Below are positions 35,297 to 42,204 of a stretch of 64,000 bases of DNA, piece by piece. The position numbers were made by a program, and so were the translations under genes. The notes below the pieces were generated by a model. The model searched no databases, was not told where the DNA came from, and saw nothing but the letters and a program-made list of their open reading frames with translations. Within the stretch, counting starts at the first letter, position 1, and each line of letters starts with the position of its first letter. Source of the DNA: Rhodoferax sp. U2-2l (GTDB lineage: Bacteria; Pseudomonadota; Gammaproteobacteria; Burkholderiales; Burkholderiaceae_C); contig NZ_JAJCTH010000017.1 in NCBI RefSeq assembly GCF_020594515.1, positions 62,001-126,000 on the forward strand. The letters are read 5' to 3'.

Positions 35297-35716
35297 ATGC
35301 AAATTTCTGAGCGCATCAAATCCGAGCGAAAAAGACTTGGGTATAGCCAGACGGATATGGCTGAAATTGCTGAAGCATCTAGAGGCACAGTCGCAAACTG
35401 GGAGAACGGCATTGGCGGCCCAGATGCGAACGCTTTGAGTGCGATGGCTCGCGTCGGTGTGGATGTTCTCTATGTCATCACGGGGGATCGGAGTTTTGAA
35501 CCGCCGCGCAAGCTGACTTCAGAAGAAGAAACGATGCTTGGCTATTTCAAGGAAGCCAGCCCAGCCGCCCGGCGCGCTGCTGTGCGTGAGCTGCTGTCAG
35601 CCACGCCAGGTGAGGCGCCCAAGCCCAAGGATGGCAACAACCAGGTCAACAACGCGCCAGGCTCAATACAGGTCAGAGGCTCTGGCAACAAGGTGATGTC
35701 ACGCACCAGAAAGTAA
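35297..35716 (+). CDS. XRE-family prophage repressor
   Basis: 139 residues. Residues 1-60 are a Cro/CI-type HTH (ERIKSERKRLGYSQTDMAEI, RGTVANWENGIGGPDANALS). A linker leads to a Gly/Asn-rich tail with NNAPGSIQVRGSGNKV. There is no peptidase-type C-terminal domain, so it is not a LexA-like, RecA-cleavable repressor. It is oriented away from the early operon, as expected for the c gene. AT-rich sequence at 35240-35296 precedes it and probably holds its promoter. Confidence 0.85.
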   Translation: MQISERIKSERKRLGYSQTDMAEIAEASRGTVANWENGIGGPDANALSAMARVGVDVLYVITGDRSFEPPRKLTSEEETMLGYFKEASPAARRAAVRELLSATPGEAPKPKDGNNQVNNAPGSIQVRGSGNKVMSRTRK

Positions 35717-35740
35717 TTCAACCAAGGGGGGTTTTAGTCG

Positions 35741-36208
35741 ATGAGGGATGAGCAAAAACAAAAGAACTCGGGCCACGCGGCAATTCAGATCAACGGTAAC
35801 CACAACACCATCCACAACCACGCGCACAACCACGCGCACAACCAGCACACGCACCACCACCAGCATCAGCACGATCACGTGCACAACGTGCGGGCCAGCG
35901 GCCCGGTGGTCATCCACCACGCCACGGTGGTGCAGCAGCCCCCTTCCTTCGCGCTGGTAGCGCCTCCCGCGCCTCCAGCGCGCAGCAGGGGCAGCCTCGC
36001 CAACGCTCGCCCCGAAGTCACCCCCGCCCAGCGCGCCGTGCTGGCCCTGATGCGCCCCCTGCCCAAGCCCCTGCGCATTGCCGTGCTGGACTGGATGCGC
36101 TGCGAGTTCGGCACCGCCCTGGTGATGGATCTGGACCCGCGCGAGCTGCTGCGCCTGCGCACGCACCTGGTGGAGGTTCGCCGGACTAACGGGATGGTGG
36201 GCGGGTGA
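35741..36208 (+). CDS. Histidine-rich protein following the repressor
   Basis: 155 residues. Residues about 14-29 read AIQINGNHNTIHNHAH. Residues about 24-49 are dominated by His with Asn, Gln and Thr (NHAHNHAHNQHTHHHQHQHD). A Pro-rich linker follows, then a helical C-terminal domain (VTPAQRAVLALMRPLPKPLR, DLDPRELLRLRTHLVEVRR). The His tract could bind zinc, nickel or copper. The IQINGNHN start resembles the repressor tail IQVRGSGN. No family recognised. It is 24 bp after the repressor stop. Confidence 0.65.
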   Translation: MRDEQKQKNSGHAAIQINGNHNTIHNHAHNHAHNQHTHHHQHQHDHVHNVRASGPVVIHHATVVQQPPSFALVAPPAPPARSRGSLANARPEVTPAQRAVLALMRPLPKPLRIAVLDWMRCEFGTALVMDLDPRELLRLRTHLVEVRRTNGMVGG

Positions 36209-36243
36209 TGTAACGACGGTTTTAAATCTGAAAGGGGAGCGTC

Positions 36244-36876
36244 ATGTGGTTGTTAATCTCGGTGCTGATAGCGGCAGGCCTTGTGTGGTGGTACAAAAAA
36301 GATACAAAACGTGGCCCAAAGTTGGCGCCATCGCAACCAACACGCACGTCCGGCAGCACCAGCCAGCGCAACAAAACAAATTCAGAAGCCCGACTTGCTG
36401 TCACAGCGACTGACGAAAGCGGCAATCCGGTCGGTGATCGTGATCCACGGGTTATTGAGGTTACAGAGCACCCGGTGTTTGTTGAGCTCTCTCCGATGCT
36501 TGCGGCTGGTGATTGGGGCGGCGCGAGACGGTTTTTGCAGAAGATTGCCTATGGCATCAATACTGCGCCACCAAATGATCAGCGCATCTTCAAGAAGATC
36601 ATGACGATCTTTGCAGAGGCCGACCCGCTGTACCAGCAGTGCATGCGCGGCATCAAGCCCTTCATTGAAGAGAATCCTGGCATCAAGCAAACGGCGCTGT
36701 ACCCGCACATGGCGGCGGCACCAGACACTGAGCATTGCCGATACGTTTTGTACTTTGCGGATGAACTGGGTGACATTGTTCGCCGCAAAAAGGGCAACAG
36801 TTACGAGGTGTTCCTGCCAGGGCAGGCAATACCTGAAGCACCGGTCAAATCCAAACGTGGCCAGAGTGGGGGTTGA
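36244..36876 (+). CDS. Membrane-anchored hypothetical phage protein
   Basis: 210 residues. A single N-terminal membrane helix (MWLLISVLIAAGLVWWY) is followed by a basic disordered stretch. A soluble domain from about residue 70 has PVFVELSPMLAAGDWGGARR and KKIMTIFAEADPLYQQCMRG. No family recognised. It is probably cotranscribed with the repressor group and the next gene, 1 bp away. Confidence 0.6.
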   Translation: MWLLISVLIAAGLVWWYKKDTKRGPKLAPSQPTRTSGSTSQRNKTNSEARLAVTATDESGNPVGDRDPRVIEVTEHPVFVELSPMLAAGDWGGARRFLQKIAYGINTAPPNDQRIFKKIMTIFAEADPLYQQCMRGIKPFIEENPGIKQTALYPHMAAAPDTEHCRYVLYFADELGDIVRRKKGNSYEVFLPGQAIPEAPVKSKRGQSGG

Positions 36877-36877
36877 C

Positions 36878-37369
36878 ATGAGTGACACCGGTTCTTTTGT
36901 GCTGCAGCACTTTTTCAGCCTGCACCTGGCTGATGGCTGGCAAGACCAGCCAGTTATGTATCTGGACGGCTGGCAGACCGTTGAGGCACTGTGGCCCATG
37001 ATTGAAGTGTTCCGGCCCCACTTTGCGCAGATCCGCAGCCTGCCCTATCTGCAGGCGAACGAGAACGAGGCCGACCAGGCGCTATGGGTGTTGGCCAACG
37101 GTGGGAAATGGACCGCCACTGAACCAAGCCCCGGTGCCTGGCGGGTTTTGTTTGAGCGGCTCACGCAGTCCATCACTGTGGCTGCAGCCAACCATGCGGC
37201 AGGCAACGCTAAGCTGTTGCCACTTCCGGCTGGGCTGCCCTCAAAGCATCACACGATTGCTGCAGTGCTATTTTTGCAGTGGTCCATGGTGTTGCTGTTG
37301 CCACCAAAGAACGAACCAATGTTTCCATGGCCTGAAGGTGCGCAGCCGGCAAGCTTGCTGCAACACTGA
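36878..37369 (+). CDS. Hypothetical phage protein
   Basis: 163 residues from ATG 36878. It contains FVLQHFFSLHLADGWQDQPV and ENEADQALWVLANGGKWTA. There is a short hydrophobic segment near the end (TIAAVLFLQWSMVLLL). No family recognised. The 3' end is overlapped by a possible minus-strand gene (37209-37406). Confidence 0.55.
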   Translation: MSDTGSFVLQHFFSLHLADGWQDQPVMYLDGWQTVEALWPMIEVFRPHFAQIRSLPYLQANENEADQALWVLANGGKWTATEPSPGAWRVLFERLTQSITVAAANHAAGNAKLLPLPAGLPSKHHTIAAVLFLQWSMVLLLPPKNEPMFPWPEGAQPASLLQH

Positions 37370-37406
37370 AGGCGCGGGTGCGGGCCGTGTCAATGATTTG
37401 TTTCAT
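37209..37406 (-). CDS. Possible last gene of minus-strand cassette
   Basis: 65 residues starting MKQIIDTARTRAFSVAASLP. The start overlaps the end of the preceding membrane protein gene by 17 bp. Most of it is antisense to the plus-strand gene at 36878-37369, so it may be a chance reading. Kept because it fits the packed cassette. Confidence 0.3.
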   Translation of the reverse strand: MKQIIDTARTRAFSVAASLPAAHLQAMETLVRSLVATATPWTTAKIALQQSCDALRAAQPEVATA

Positions 37407-37776
37407 GGTGTGCGCTATGGCGAATGCTTAAAAATAACATTGTTCGAACTGCCAATGCGATGGCGCTAAAAATCCATCCGTACCAAAGCAGCAAAGCCAG
37501 CGCAGCCAGATCAAATGACAAGCCGAGCGAGGCAGGAATGGGTGATGGACCCTCTGCGCGCACACGCCTTACAAAGGCATCAGACAGGCTAACCCAACTG
37601 ATGGCAAACGTAAACCAAATGATGAACTGGGCAATGTTGGCGGCACCCTGCACGCCTTCAACTACGCCGAAATACAGCGCCACGCCAAACAGCGCGTTGG
37701 GGATGGCCCATTGCAGAACACGCTTGGCCGTCTTGCGTTGGGGTTGAGCCCTTTCCTCGATAGATGAGTCGTGCAT
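37390..37776 (-). CDS. Prophage-encoded multi-span membrane protein
   Basis: 128 residues from ATG 37776. Four hydrophobic segments are visible: VLQWAIPNALFGVALYFGVV, AQFIIWFTFAISWVSL, LSFDLAALALLLWYGWI and AIALAVRTMLFLSI. It starts 7 bp after the lipoprotein gene stop. Its location in a reversed cassette beside a lipoprotein suggests a lysogenic-conversion function such as exclusion of related phages; not proven. Confidence 0.6.
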   Translation of the reverse strand: MHDSSIEERAQPQRKTAKRVLQWAIPNALFGVALYFGVVEGVQGAANIAQFIIWFTFAISWVSLSDAFVRRVRAEGPSPIPASLGLSFDLAALALLLWYGWIFSAIALAVRTMLFLSIRHSAHHETNH

Positions 37777-37783
37777 GGTGACC

Positions 37784-38161
37784 TCACTGGCGAATTTCGA
37801 TGTCTGGCACGATGGCCAGCGGCTTGAAGACGACGCGGTATTGGTACGGGCTGGCCGGGGCCGCGTCCACTTGCTCCACAAAAAACGTGACGTTGTCAGA
37901 CAGCCCCAGAAAGTGCTTTTTGTAGGCACTGGGGCCGGTCTTGCAGGTCACAGAAATCTCGCGCGCCTTGTCGGCATTGCCCAGCGAGCACAGGCCCTGG
38001 ATGGTCAGCATGTAGTCGCCGGTGATGCCGTTGTAGAAGACGATGCGCCGGGCAACCTCGAATTGGTCAGCCGCTTTTGACAGGTTGTGTGACGCGACAT
38101 CGGCATCGCTGCAGGCGGCGACGGCCATCACAGCGGCCATGATTGCAAGTAGTTTTTTCAT
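37784..38161 (-). CDS. Prophage lipoprotein (beta-sandwich type)
   Basis: 125 residues with a lipoprotein signal: MKKLLAIMAAVMAVAACSDA, cleaved before Cys 17. The mature part has SKAADQFEVARRIVFYNGIT, YMLTIQGLCSLGN and KKHFLGLSDNVTFFVEQVDA. This pattern belongs to a small lipoprotein family carried by many prophages. It would sit in the periplasm or on the outer membrane of the lysogen. Function unknown; phage exclusion is a common role of such proteins. Confidence 0.7.
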   Translation of the reverse strand: MKKLLAIMAAVMAVAACSDADVASHNLSKAADQFEVARRIVFYNGITGDYMLTIQGLCSLGNADKAREISVTCKTGPSAYKKHFLGLSDNVTFFVEQVDAAPASPYQYRVVFKPLAIVPDIEIRQ

Positions 38162-38162
38162 G

Positions 38163-38429
38163 TCATTGCCCTTTCGCGGCTAATTGGTTGCGCAGCACGT
38201 AGCCTTCGAGTTCCCAGACCTTTTCAATGGCCATGGCCCGGGCTTCAAAGCGGCCGGTTGCCCAGTCCTGGCGGGCCACGTCGATGGCGCCGTAGTTGTA
38301 GCCCACCACCTTGGCGCCATTTTTCAGAGTCAGTAGACAGACGGTAACGGTCGTGCCGGGAAACACATAAAAGTCTGTGGCCTGGATGGCGGCTTCGACT
38401 TGCTCTTCAGTCACTTTTGTATCAGTCAT
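38163..38429 (-). CDS. Phage Gp49-family protein
   Basis: 88 residues from ATG 38429 (an in-frame GTG at 38474 would add 15). FYVFPGTTVTVCLLTLKNGA and a C-terminal AMAIEKVWELEGYVLRNQLA match the Gp49 family of small phage proteins. Role unknown. It is the first gene of the minus-strand cassette and lies divergent from the endolysin operon. Confidence 0.65.
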   Translation of the reverse strand: MTDTKVTEEQVEAAIQATDFYVFPGTTVTVCLLTLKNGAKVVGYNYGAIDVARQDWATGRFEARAMAIEKVWELEGYVLRNQLAAKGQ

Positions 38430-38486
38430 TGCAGGGCTCGGTGGTGGTGAGGCATCCAGTTTCACTGTGCGCACGCCCGCGCAATA

Positions 38487-38502
38487 ACTAAAGCGCTTTA
38501 CT
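38487..38502 (+). promoter_or_regulatory. Late operator palindrome upstream of lysis/terminase operon
   Basis: ACTAAAGCGCTTTACT, identical over 16 bases to the inverted copy at 23793-23808. It is followed after 36 bp by the endolysin ATG, the same spacing as at the protease gene. Interpreted as the Mor-responsive Plys-type operator. Because the dyad is symmetric and lies in a divergent gap, it might also influence the minus-strand Gp49 cassette. Confidence 0.7.
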
Positions 38503-38537
38503 TACTGCACTTGCCACGCGCGCGCGACAGTAGGTGC

Positions 38538-39086
38538 ATGGAAATAAACCGCACCGCTATAGCCGCCTTGGTACTGTCAGCCACGGGCTTGGCTTACATC
38601 GCCCAGCGCGAGGACTACAGCGAGCGCGCCTACCCTGACCCTGTACATGGCGCACGGGTGGCCACCATTGGGTTTGGCACCACTCAAGGCGTGAAGATGG
38701 GTGACAAAACCACACCCGTGCGGGCGCTGATACGCCTGCGCACCGATGCCAGTGATGCCGAGCGGGCGCTGAAGCGTTGCATCAGTGCCCCAATGTTCCA
38801 GCACGAATGGGATGCCTTTGTGGCGCTGGGCCACAACACGGGCACCACGGCGGTGTGCAAAAACGACGCCCGCACCGGCCCCAGCACCATCGTGCGCCGC
38901 TTGCAGGTGGGCGACTACCAAGGCGCGTGTGATGCCATCTTGCTTTACGACCGCGCCGGTGCGGTGACCAAGCCGCAAGACCGGTGCAGCCACCCAGACA
39001 ACCGCACCTGCCGTGGCGTGTGGGCAGACCGCCAGGCGCTTCGGGCGATGTGCTTGGGCCAGAACGCACCAGGAGCGGCCCAATGA
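38538..39086 (+). CDS. Endolysin (GH24 lysozyme, probable SAR type)
   Basis: 182 residues from ATG 38538. A weakly hydrophobic N-terminal segment (TAIAALVLSATGLAYIA, 6-22) precedes the catalytic start QREDYSERAYPDPV and VATIGFGTT. The Glu of RED and the downstream Asp and Thr fit the E-D-T catalytic set of T4-type lysozymes. An Ala/Gly/Thr-rich N-terminal helix suggests a signal-arrest-release endolysin exported by Sec. First gene of the lysis block; the stop overlaps the next start (ATGA). Confidence 0.88.
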   Translation: MEINRTAIAALVLSATGLAYIAQREDYSERAYPDPVHGARVATIGFGTTQGVKMGDKTTPVRALIRLRTDASDAERALKRCISAPMFQHEWDAFVALGHNTGTTAVCKNDARTGPSTIVRRLQVGDYQGACDAILLYDRAGAVTKPQDRCSHPDNRTCRGVWADRQALRAMCLGQNAPGAAQ

Positions 39087-39598
39087 AGATGCTGACCCGC
39101 CCGCTGTTCTGGATCCCGCTGTTGTTGCTGGTGTGGGCCAGCTGCAGCTTTTACGCGGGCGACCGTTACCGCAACGCCGCCTGGCTGAAAAAGCAGTCGG
39201 TTCAGCAAGACGCCGCGATCAAGCAGCTGCAGGCCGAGCAGGCCCGCGGCGACGCCCTGACCACCGGGCTACTCACCCAGCAGGCGCAGATTGATCAACT
39301 CACCCAGGAGGCGCACCGTGCCATCTCTACCCATACGACTGGCCGGACTTGCCTTGACAGCGCTGCTTTGCGCGTGCTCAAGCGTGCCCCCGGCATCACC
39401 CTTGTGCCCGCGCCCACCAGCGGCACTGCTGCAGCGTATGGGCCCGCTACCGGCGTTGCAGACGACAGCAGCGCGGCCATCACCGCCGACGTTTTCGCCA
39501 CAGACACCCAAGTCGCAGACTGGGGCATCGACGCCGGTGCCCAGTACGAAGTCTGCCGAACCCGGCTCGACAAACTGATTGATTGGCACGCACCATGA
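39083..39598 (+). CDS. Rz-like inner-membrane spanin
   Basis: 171 residues from ATG 39083. An N-terminal membrane helix (FWIPLLLLVWASCSFYAG) is followed by a periplasmic coiled coil (QDAAIKQLQAEQARGDALTT) and a C-terminal domain ending DKLIDWHAP. This is the layout of i-spanins, which with an o-spanin fuse inner and outer membrane at lysis. The o-spanin gene is nested inside in another frame. The coding end overlaps the next start (ATGA). Confidence 0.8.
   Translation: MKMLTRPLFWIPLLLLVWASCSFYAGDRYRNAAWLKKQSVQQDAAIKQLQAEQARGDALTTGLLTQQAQIDQLTQEAHRAISTHTTGRTCLDSAALRVLKRAPGITLVPAPTSGTAAAYGPATGVADDSSAAITADVFATDTQVADWGIDAGAQYEVCRTRLDKLIDWHAP
39318..39578 (+). CDS. Rz1-like outer-membrane spanin nested in Rz gene
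   Basis: 86 residues from GTG 39318, with CAGGAGG 8-14 bases upstream. The start VPSLPIRLAGLALTALLCAC carries a lipoprotein signal with the lipobox ending in LCAC. The mature part is Pro/Ser-rich (SSVPPASPLCPRPPA). It is read in the +1 frame relative to the enclosing Rz gene, exactly the nested Rz/Rz1 arrangement of lambda and many phages. Confidence 0.8.
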   Translation: MPSLPIRLAGLALTALLCACSSVPPASPLCPRPPAALLQRMGPLPALQTTAARPSPPTFSPQTPKSQTGASTPVPSTKSAEPGSTN

Positions 39599-39927
39599 TT
39601 TTTGAATTCACCATGACCAATTTGCTTTTTCTGGTTTTTGCGCTGGTCGGCGGCTACTGGGCGCTGACAAAGGTCATCGTCAAACAGTACGAGCGGTCCC
39701 TGGATGCACGCTTCAAAGCTCTGTCTACAACCATCGAAAACGCGCAAAAGACTACTTTGGATCTGGAGCGAGATTTCCTGAGGTTCCAGTCAGAAATACC
39801 CCGCACGTACATGCGGCGCGATGACTACATGCGCGAGGCGCAGATCCTGCGCGATTCGATCAGCGCTGAGATTGCACCCATACGCACCAGCGTGAACCGC
39901 ATCGAAGATTTTTTGATTCAGAAGTGA
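39595..39927 (+). CDS. Small membrane/coiled-coil phage protein
   Basis: 110 residues from ATG 39595 (overlaps the Rz stop). One membrane helix (MTNLLFLVFALVGGYWAL) is followed by a charged coiled coil (SLDARFKALSTTIENAQKTT). This resembles the DUF2730-like small proteins between lysis and terminase genes of Mu-like phages. Role unknown; a lysis accessory or antiholin-like part is possible. Confidence 0.6.
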   Translation: MIFEFTMTNLLFLVFALVGGYWALTKVIVKQYERSLDARFKALSTTIENAQKTTLDLERDFLRFQSEIPRTYMRRDDYMREAQILRDSISAEIAPIRTSVNRIEDFLIQK

Positions 39928-39935
39928 GTTGCCCC

Positions 39936-40235
39936 ATGCACAAAACCGACTTTGCCACGCACCTGATCCATGACCGGCGGCTGGTGATCTTGAGGCTGCT
40001 GACTGAGCTGCCCATGTACCGCGCCAACAGCAGTGTGCTGACGATGGCGCTGGAACGCTTTGGCCACGCCATCACGCGCGACCAGGTGAAAACCGAACTG
40101 AGCTGGCTGCAGGAACAAGCGCTGGTCAAGCTGGAAGACCTGGGCCCGGTGTTGGTGGCCTCGGCTACCGAGCGCGGCATGGATGTGGCCATCGGTCGGG
40201 CCACTGTGCCGGGTGTTGCCCGGCCCGGAGCCTGA
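39936..40235 (+). CDS. VpaChn25_0724-family phage protein
   Basis: 99 residues from ATG 39936; a GTG at 39924 overlapping the previous stop is an alternative. HDRRLVILRLLTELPMYRAN and ERFGHAITRDQVKTELSWLQ form a winged-helix-like fold, and it ends ATVPGVARPGA. This small family is regularly found just upstream of the gp27-like gene in transposable phages. Function unknown. Confidence 0.75.
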   Translation: MHKTDFATHLIHDRRLVILRLLTELPMYRANSSVLTMALERFGHAITRDQVKTELSWLQEQALVKLEDLGPVLVASATERGMDVAIGRATVPGVARPGA

Positions 40236-40240
40236 TCGCC

Positions 40241-40798
40241 ATGGGCCGCAAAAGCACCATCAGCCGCCTGGCGCCAGGCGTGCGCAAGTATGTTGAAAAG
40301 CTGCTGCGTGAAGACCGGTTGACGTTGGACGAAATGATTGCCGACCTGCAGGCCAAATACCCTGAGCTAGCACGCAGTGGCGAGCTGCCCAGCAAGTATT
40401 CGATGCAGCGCTACGGCGCCGGGTTTGCGGAGTTCACCGCCCGCCAGCGCGAGTTCAGGACCATGGCCAACACCTTTGTGAGCGAGTTTGGTGAAGACAT
40501 GGGTGACAAAACGGGCGAATTGCTGGCACAAATGGTGACGACGGTTTGCACCAATGCAGCCATGGGTGCCCAGGAGCGCGATGACTTGACGATCAAGGAG
40601 GTGGGCGACTTGTCGCGGGCGGCGCGTGCCGCCATGGAAACCCGCACCTTGAGCCAGCGTGAGCGGCTGGCAGCTGAAGAGGCTGGCCGCCAGAAGCTGC
40701 TGGAAGAACAGCGCGCCAAGCTGGACGCCATGGGCAGCAAAGGCGGCGTGACAGAAGACACCAAGCGCGCCATCCGTGAGGCGCTGGGGATCGTCTGA
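40241..40798 (+). CDS. Mu gp27-like protein (DUF3486), putative small terminase
   Basis: 185 residues. The start MGRKSTISRLAPGVRKYVEK and LTLDEMIADLQAKYPELA are typical of DUF3486, which occupies the small terminase position in Mu-like phages and probably recognises the phage end for packaging. The C-terminal part is a charged helix. The stop overlaps the terminase large-subunit start by 1 base. Confidence 0.82.
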   Translation: MGRKSTISRLAPGVRKYVEKLLREDRLTLDEMIADLQAKYPELARSGELPSKYSMQRYGAGFAEFTARQREFRTMANTFVSEFGEDMGDKTGELLAQMVTTVCTNAAMGAQERDDLTIKEVGDLSRAARAAMETRTLSQRERLAAEEAGRQKLLEEQRAKLDAMGSKGGVTEDTKRAIREALGIV

Positions 40799-42204
40799 TG
40801 GCAAAGATCAAAGGCTGCGCCAAGATCATCCCGGCCGACCGGGACGCCATCTTTTTGCCTTTCCAGGCGAAATGGATCAAGGACCAGTCACGCCTGAAGC
40901 TGATGGAGAAGTCGCGCCAGATCGGTATCAGTTGGTCGACGGCCTACGGTACTGATGAGCGCGCAGCGGCCCAAGGCGCTCGGTTTGATGAATGGGTGAG
41001 CAGCCGTGATGACATCCAGGCGCGGCTGTTCATTGAAGATTGCAAGCTGTGGGCTGGCATCATGAACCTGGCCGCCAAAGACCTGGGCGAGGTGGTGATT
41101 GACGCCAAGGACAAGCTCACCGCCTATGTGCTGCAGTTTGCCAGCGGCCGACGCATCCACAGCATGAGCAGCAACCCCGACGCCCAGGCAGGCAAGCGCG
41201 GTAGCCGGGTGCTTGATGAGTTTGCGCTGCATGGTGACCAGCGCAAGCTCTGGGCCATTGCCTACCCCGGCATCACCTGGGGCGGCAACATGGAGGTGAT
41301 CAGCACCCACCGGGGGTCATACAGCTTTTTCAACGGCCTGATTCGTGAGGCCCGCGAGAAGGGCAACCCCAAGAAAATCAGCCTGCACCGGGTCACCCTG
41401 CAGGATGCGCTTGACCAAGGCTTCTTGTTCAAACTGCAGCAGGCGCTGCCCTTTGATGCTGAGCAGCAGGGCATGGATGAGGCAGCCTATTTCGACTTTT
41501 TCAAAAGCGGGTGTGCTGACCTTGAATCCTTCGACCAGGAGTACATGTGCATCCCGGCTGATGACGATGCCAAGTTCCTGGAATACCAGCTGCTGATGGC
41601 CTGTGAATACCCGGCGGGCACCTACTGGGAGCGCAGCCTGGAAGATGTGTTCACCGGGCGGCTTTATTGCGGTGTGGACATTGGCCGCAAAAAGGATCTG
41701 ACCGTGCTGTGGGTGGTGGAACAGCTGGGTGATGTGTTCTACACCCGTGTGGTGATCTCAATGGAGAAGATGCGCAAAAGCGCCCAGGAAGCCATCCTGT
41801 ACCCATGGTTTGCGATCTGCTATCGGATCTGCATTGACGCCAGTGGCCTGGGTATTGGCTGGGCCGATGACGCGCAGGACCAATTTGGTGAGCAGCGGGT
41901 GGAAGCCGTCACATTCACCGGCCCGGTCAAAGAAGCCTTGGCCTACCCGGTGCGCGGCGCCATGGAAGACCGCAAGGTCCGTATCCCTGATGACCCGGTG
42001 ATCCGCGCCGACTTGCGCAAGGTGCAGAAGGTGGTCACAGCTGCAGGAAACATCCGCTTTGTGGCCGAGAGCACGCCCGATGGCCACGCTGACCGTTTCT
42101 GGGCCCTTGCGCTGGCCCTGCACGCCGCATCTGACCCATCCGCCCCCATCGAATACATGAGCAGCGGTCAACCCCGTGGCGCTGACGCACAAGGATTTAT
42201 GTAA
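40798..42204 (+). CDS. Terminase large subunit (Mu gp28-like)
   Basis: 468 residues. Packaging motor and headful nuclease. The ATPase region has the Mu-type substrate loop KLMEKSRQIGISWSTAYG (about 33-50), IIHSMSSNPDAQAG-like sequence and Walker-B-type GSRVLDEFALH (about 138-148). The RNase-H-like nuclease domain has CGVDIGRKKDLTVLW (about 291-305). Length is slightly below Mu gp28 (about 550). The stop overlaps the portal start. Confidence 0.9.
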   Translation: MAKIKGCAKIIPADRDAIFLPFQAKWIKDQSRLKLMEKSRQIGISWSTAYGTDERAAAQGARFDEWVSSRDDIQARLFIEDCKLWAGIMNLAAKDLGEVVIDAKDKLTAYVLQFASGRRIHSMSSNPDAQAGKRGSRVLDEFALHGDQRKLWAIAYPGITWGGNMEVISTHRGSYSFFNGLIREAREKGNPKKISLHRVTLQDALDQGFLFKLQQALPFDAEQQGMDEAAYFDFFKSGCADLESFDQEYMCIPADDDAKFLEYQLLMACEYPAGTYWERSLEDVFTGRLYCGVDIGRKKDLTVLWVVEQLGDVFYTRVVISMEKMRKSAQEAILYPWFAICYRICIDASGLGIGWADDAQDQFGEQRVEAVTFTGPVKEALAYPVRGAMEDRKVRIPDDPVIRADLRKVQKVVTAAGNIRFVAESTPDGHADRFWALALALHAASDPSAPIEYMSSGQPRGADAQGFM

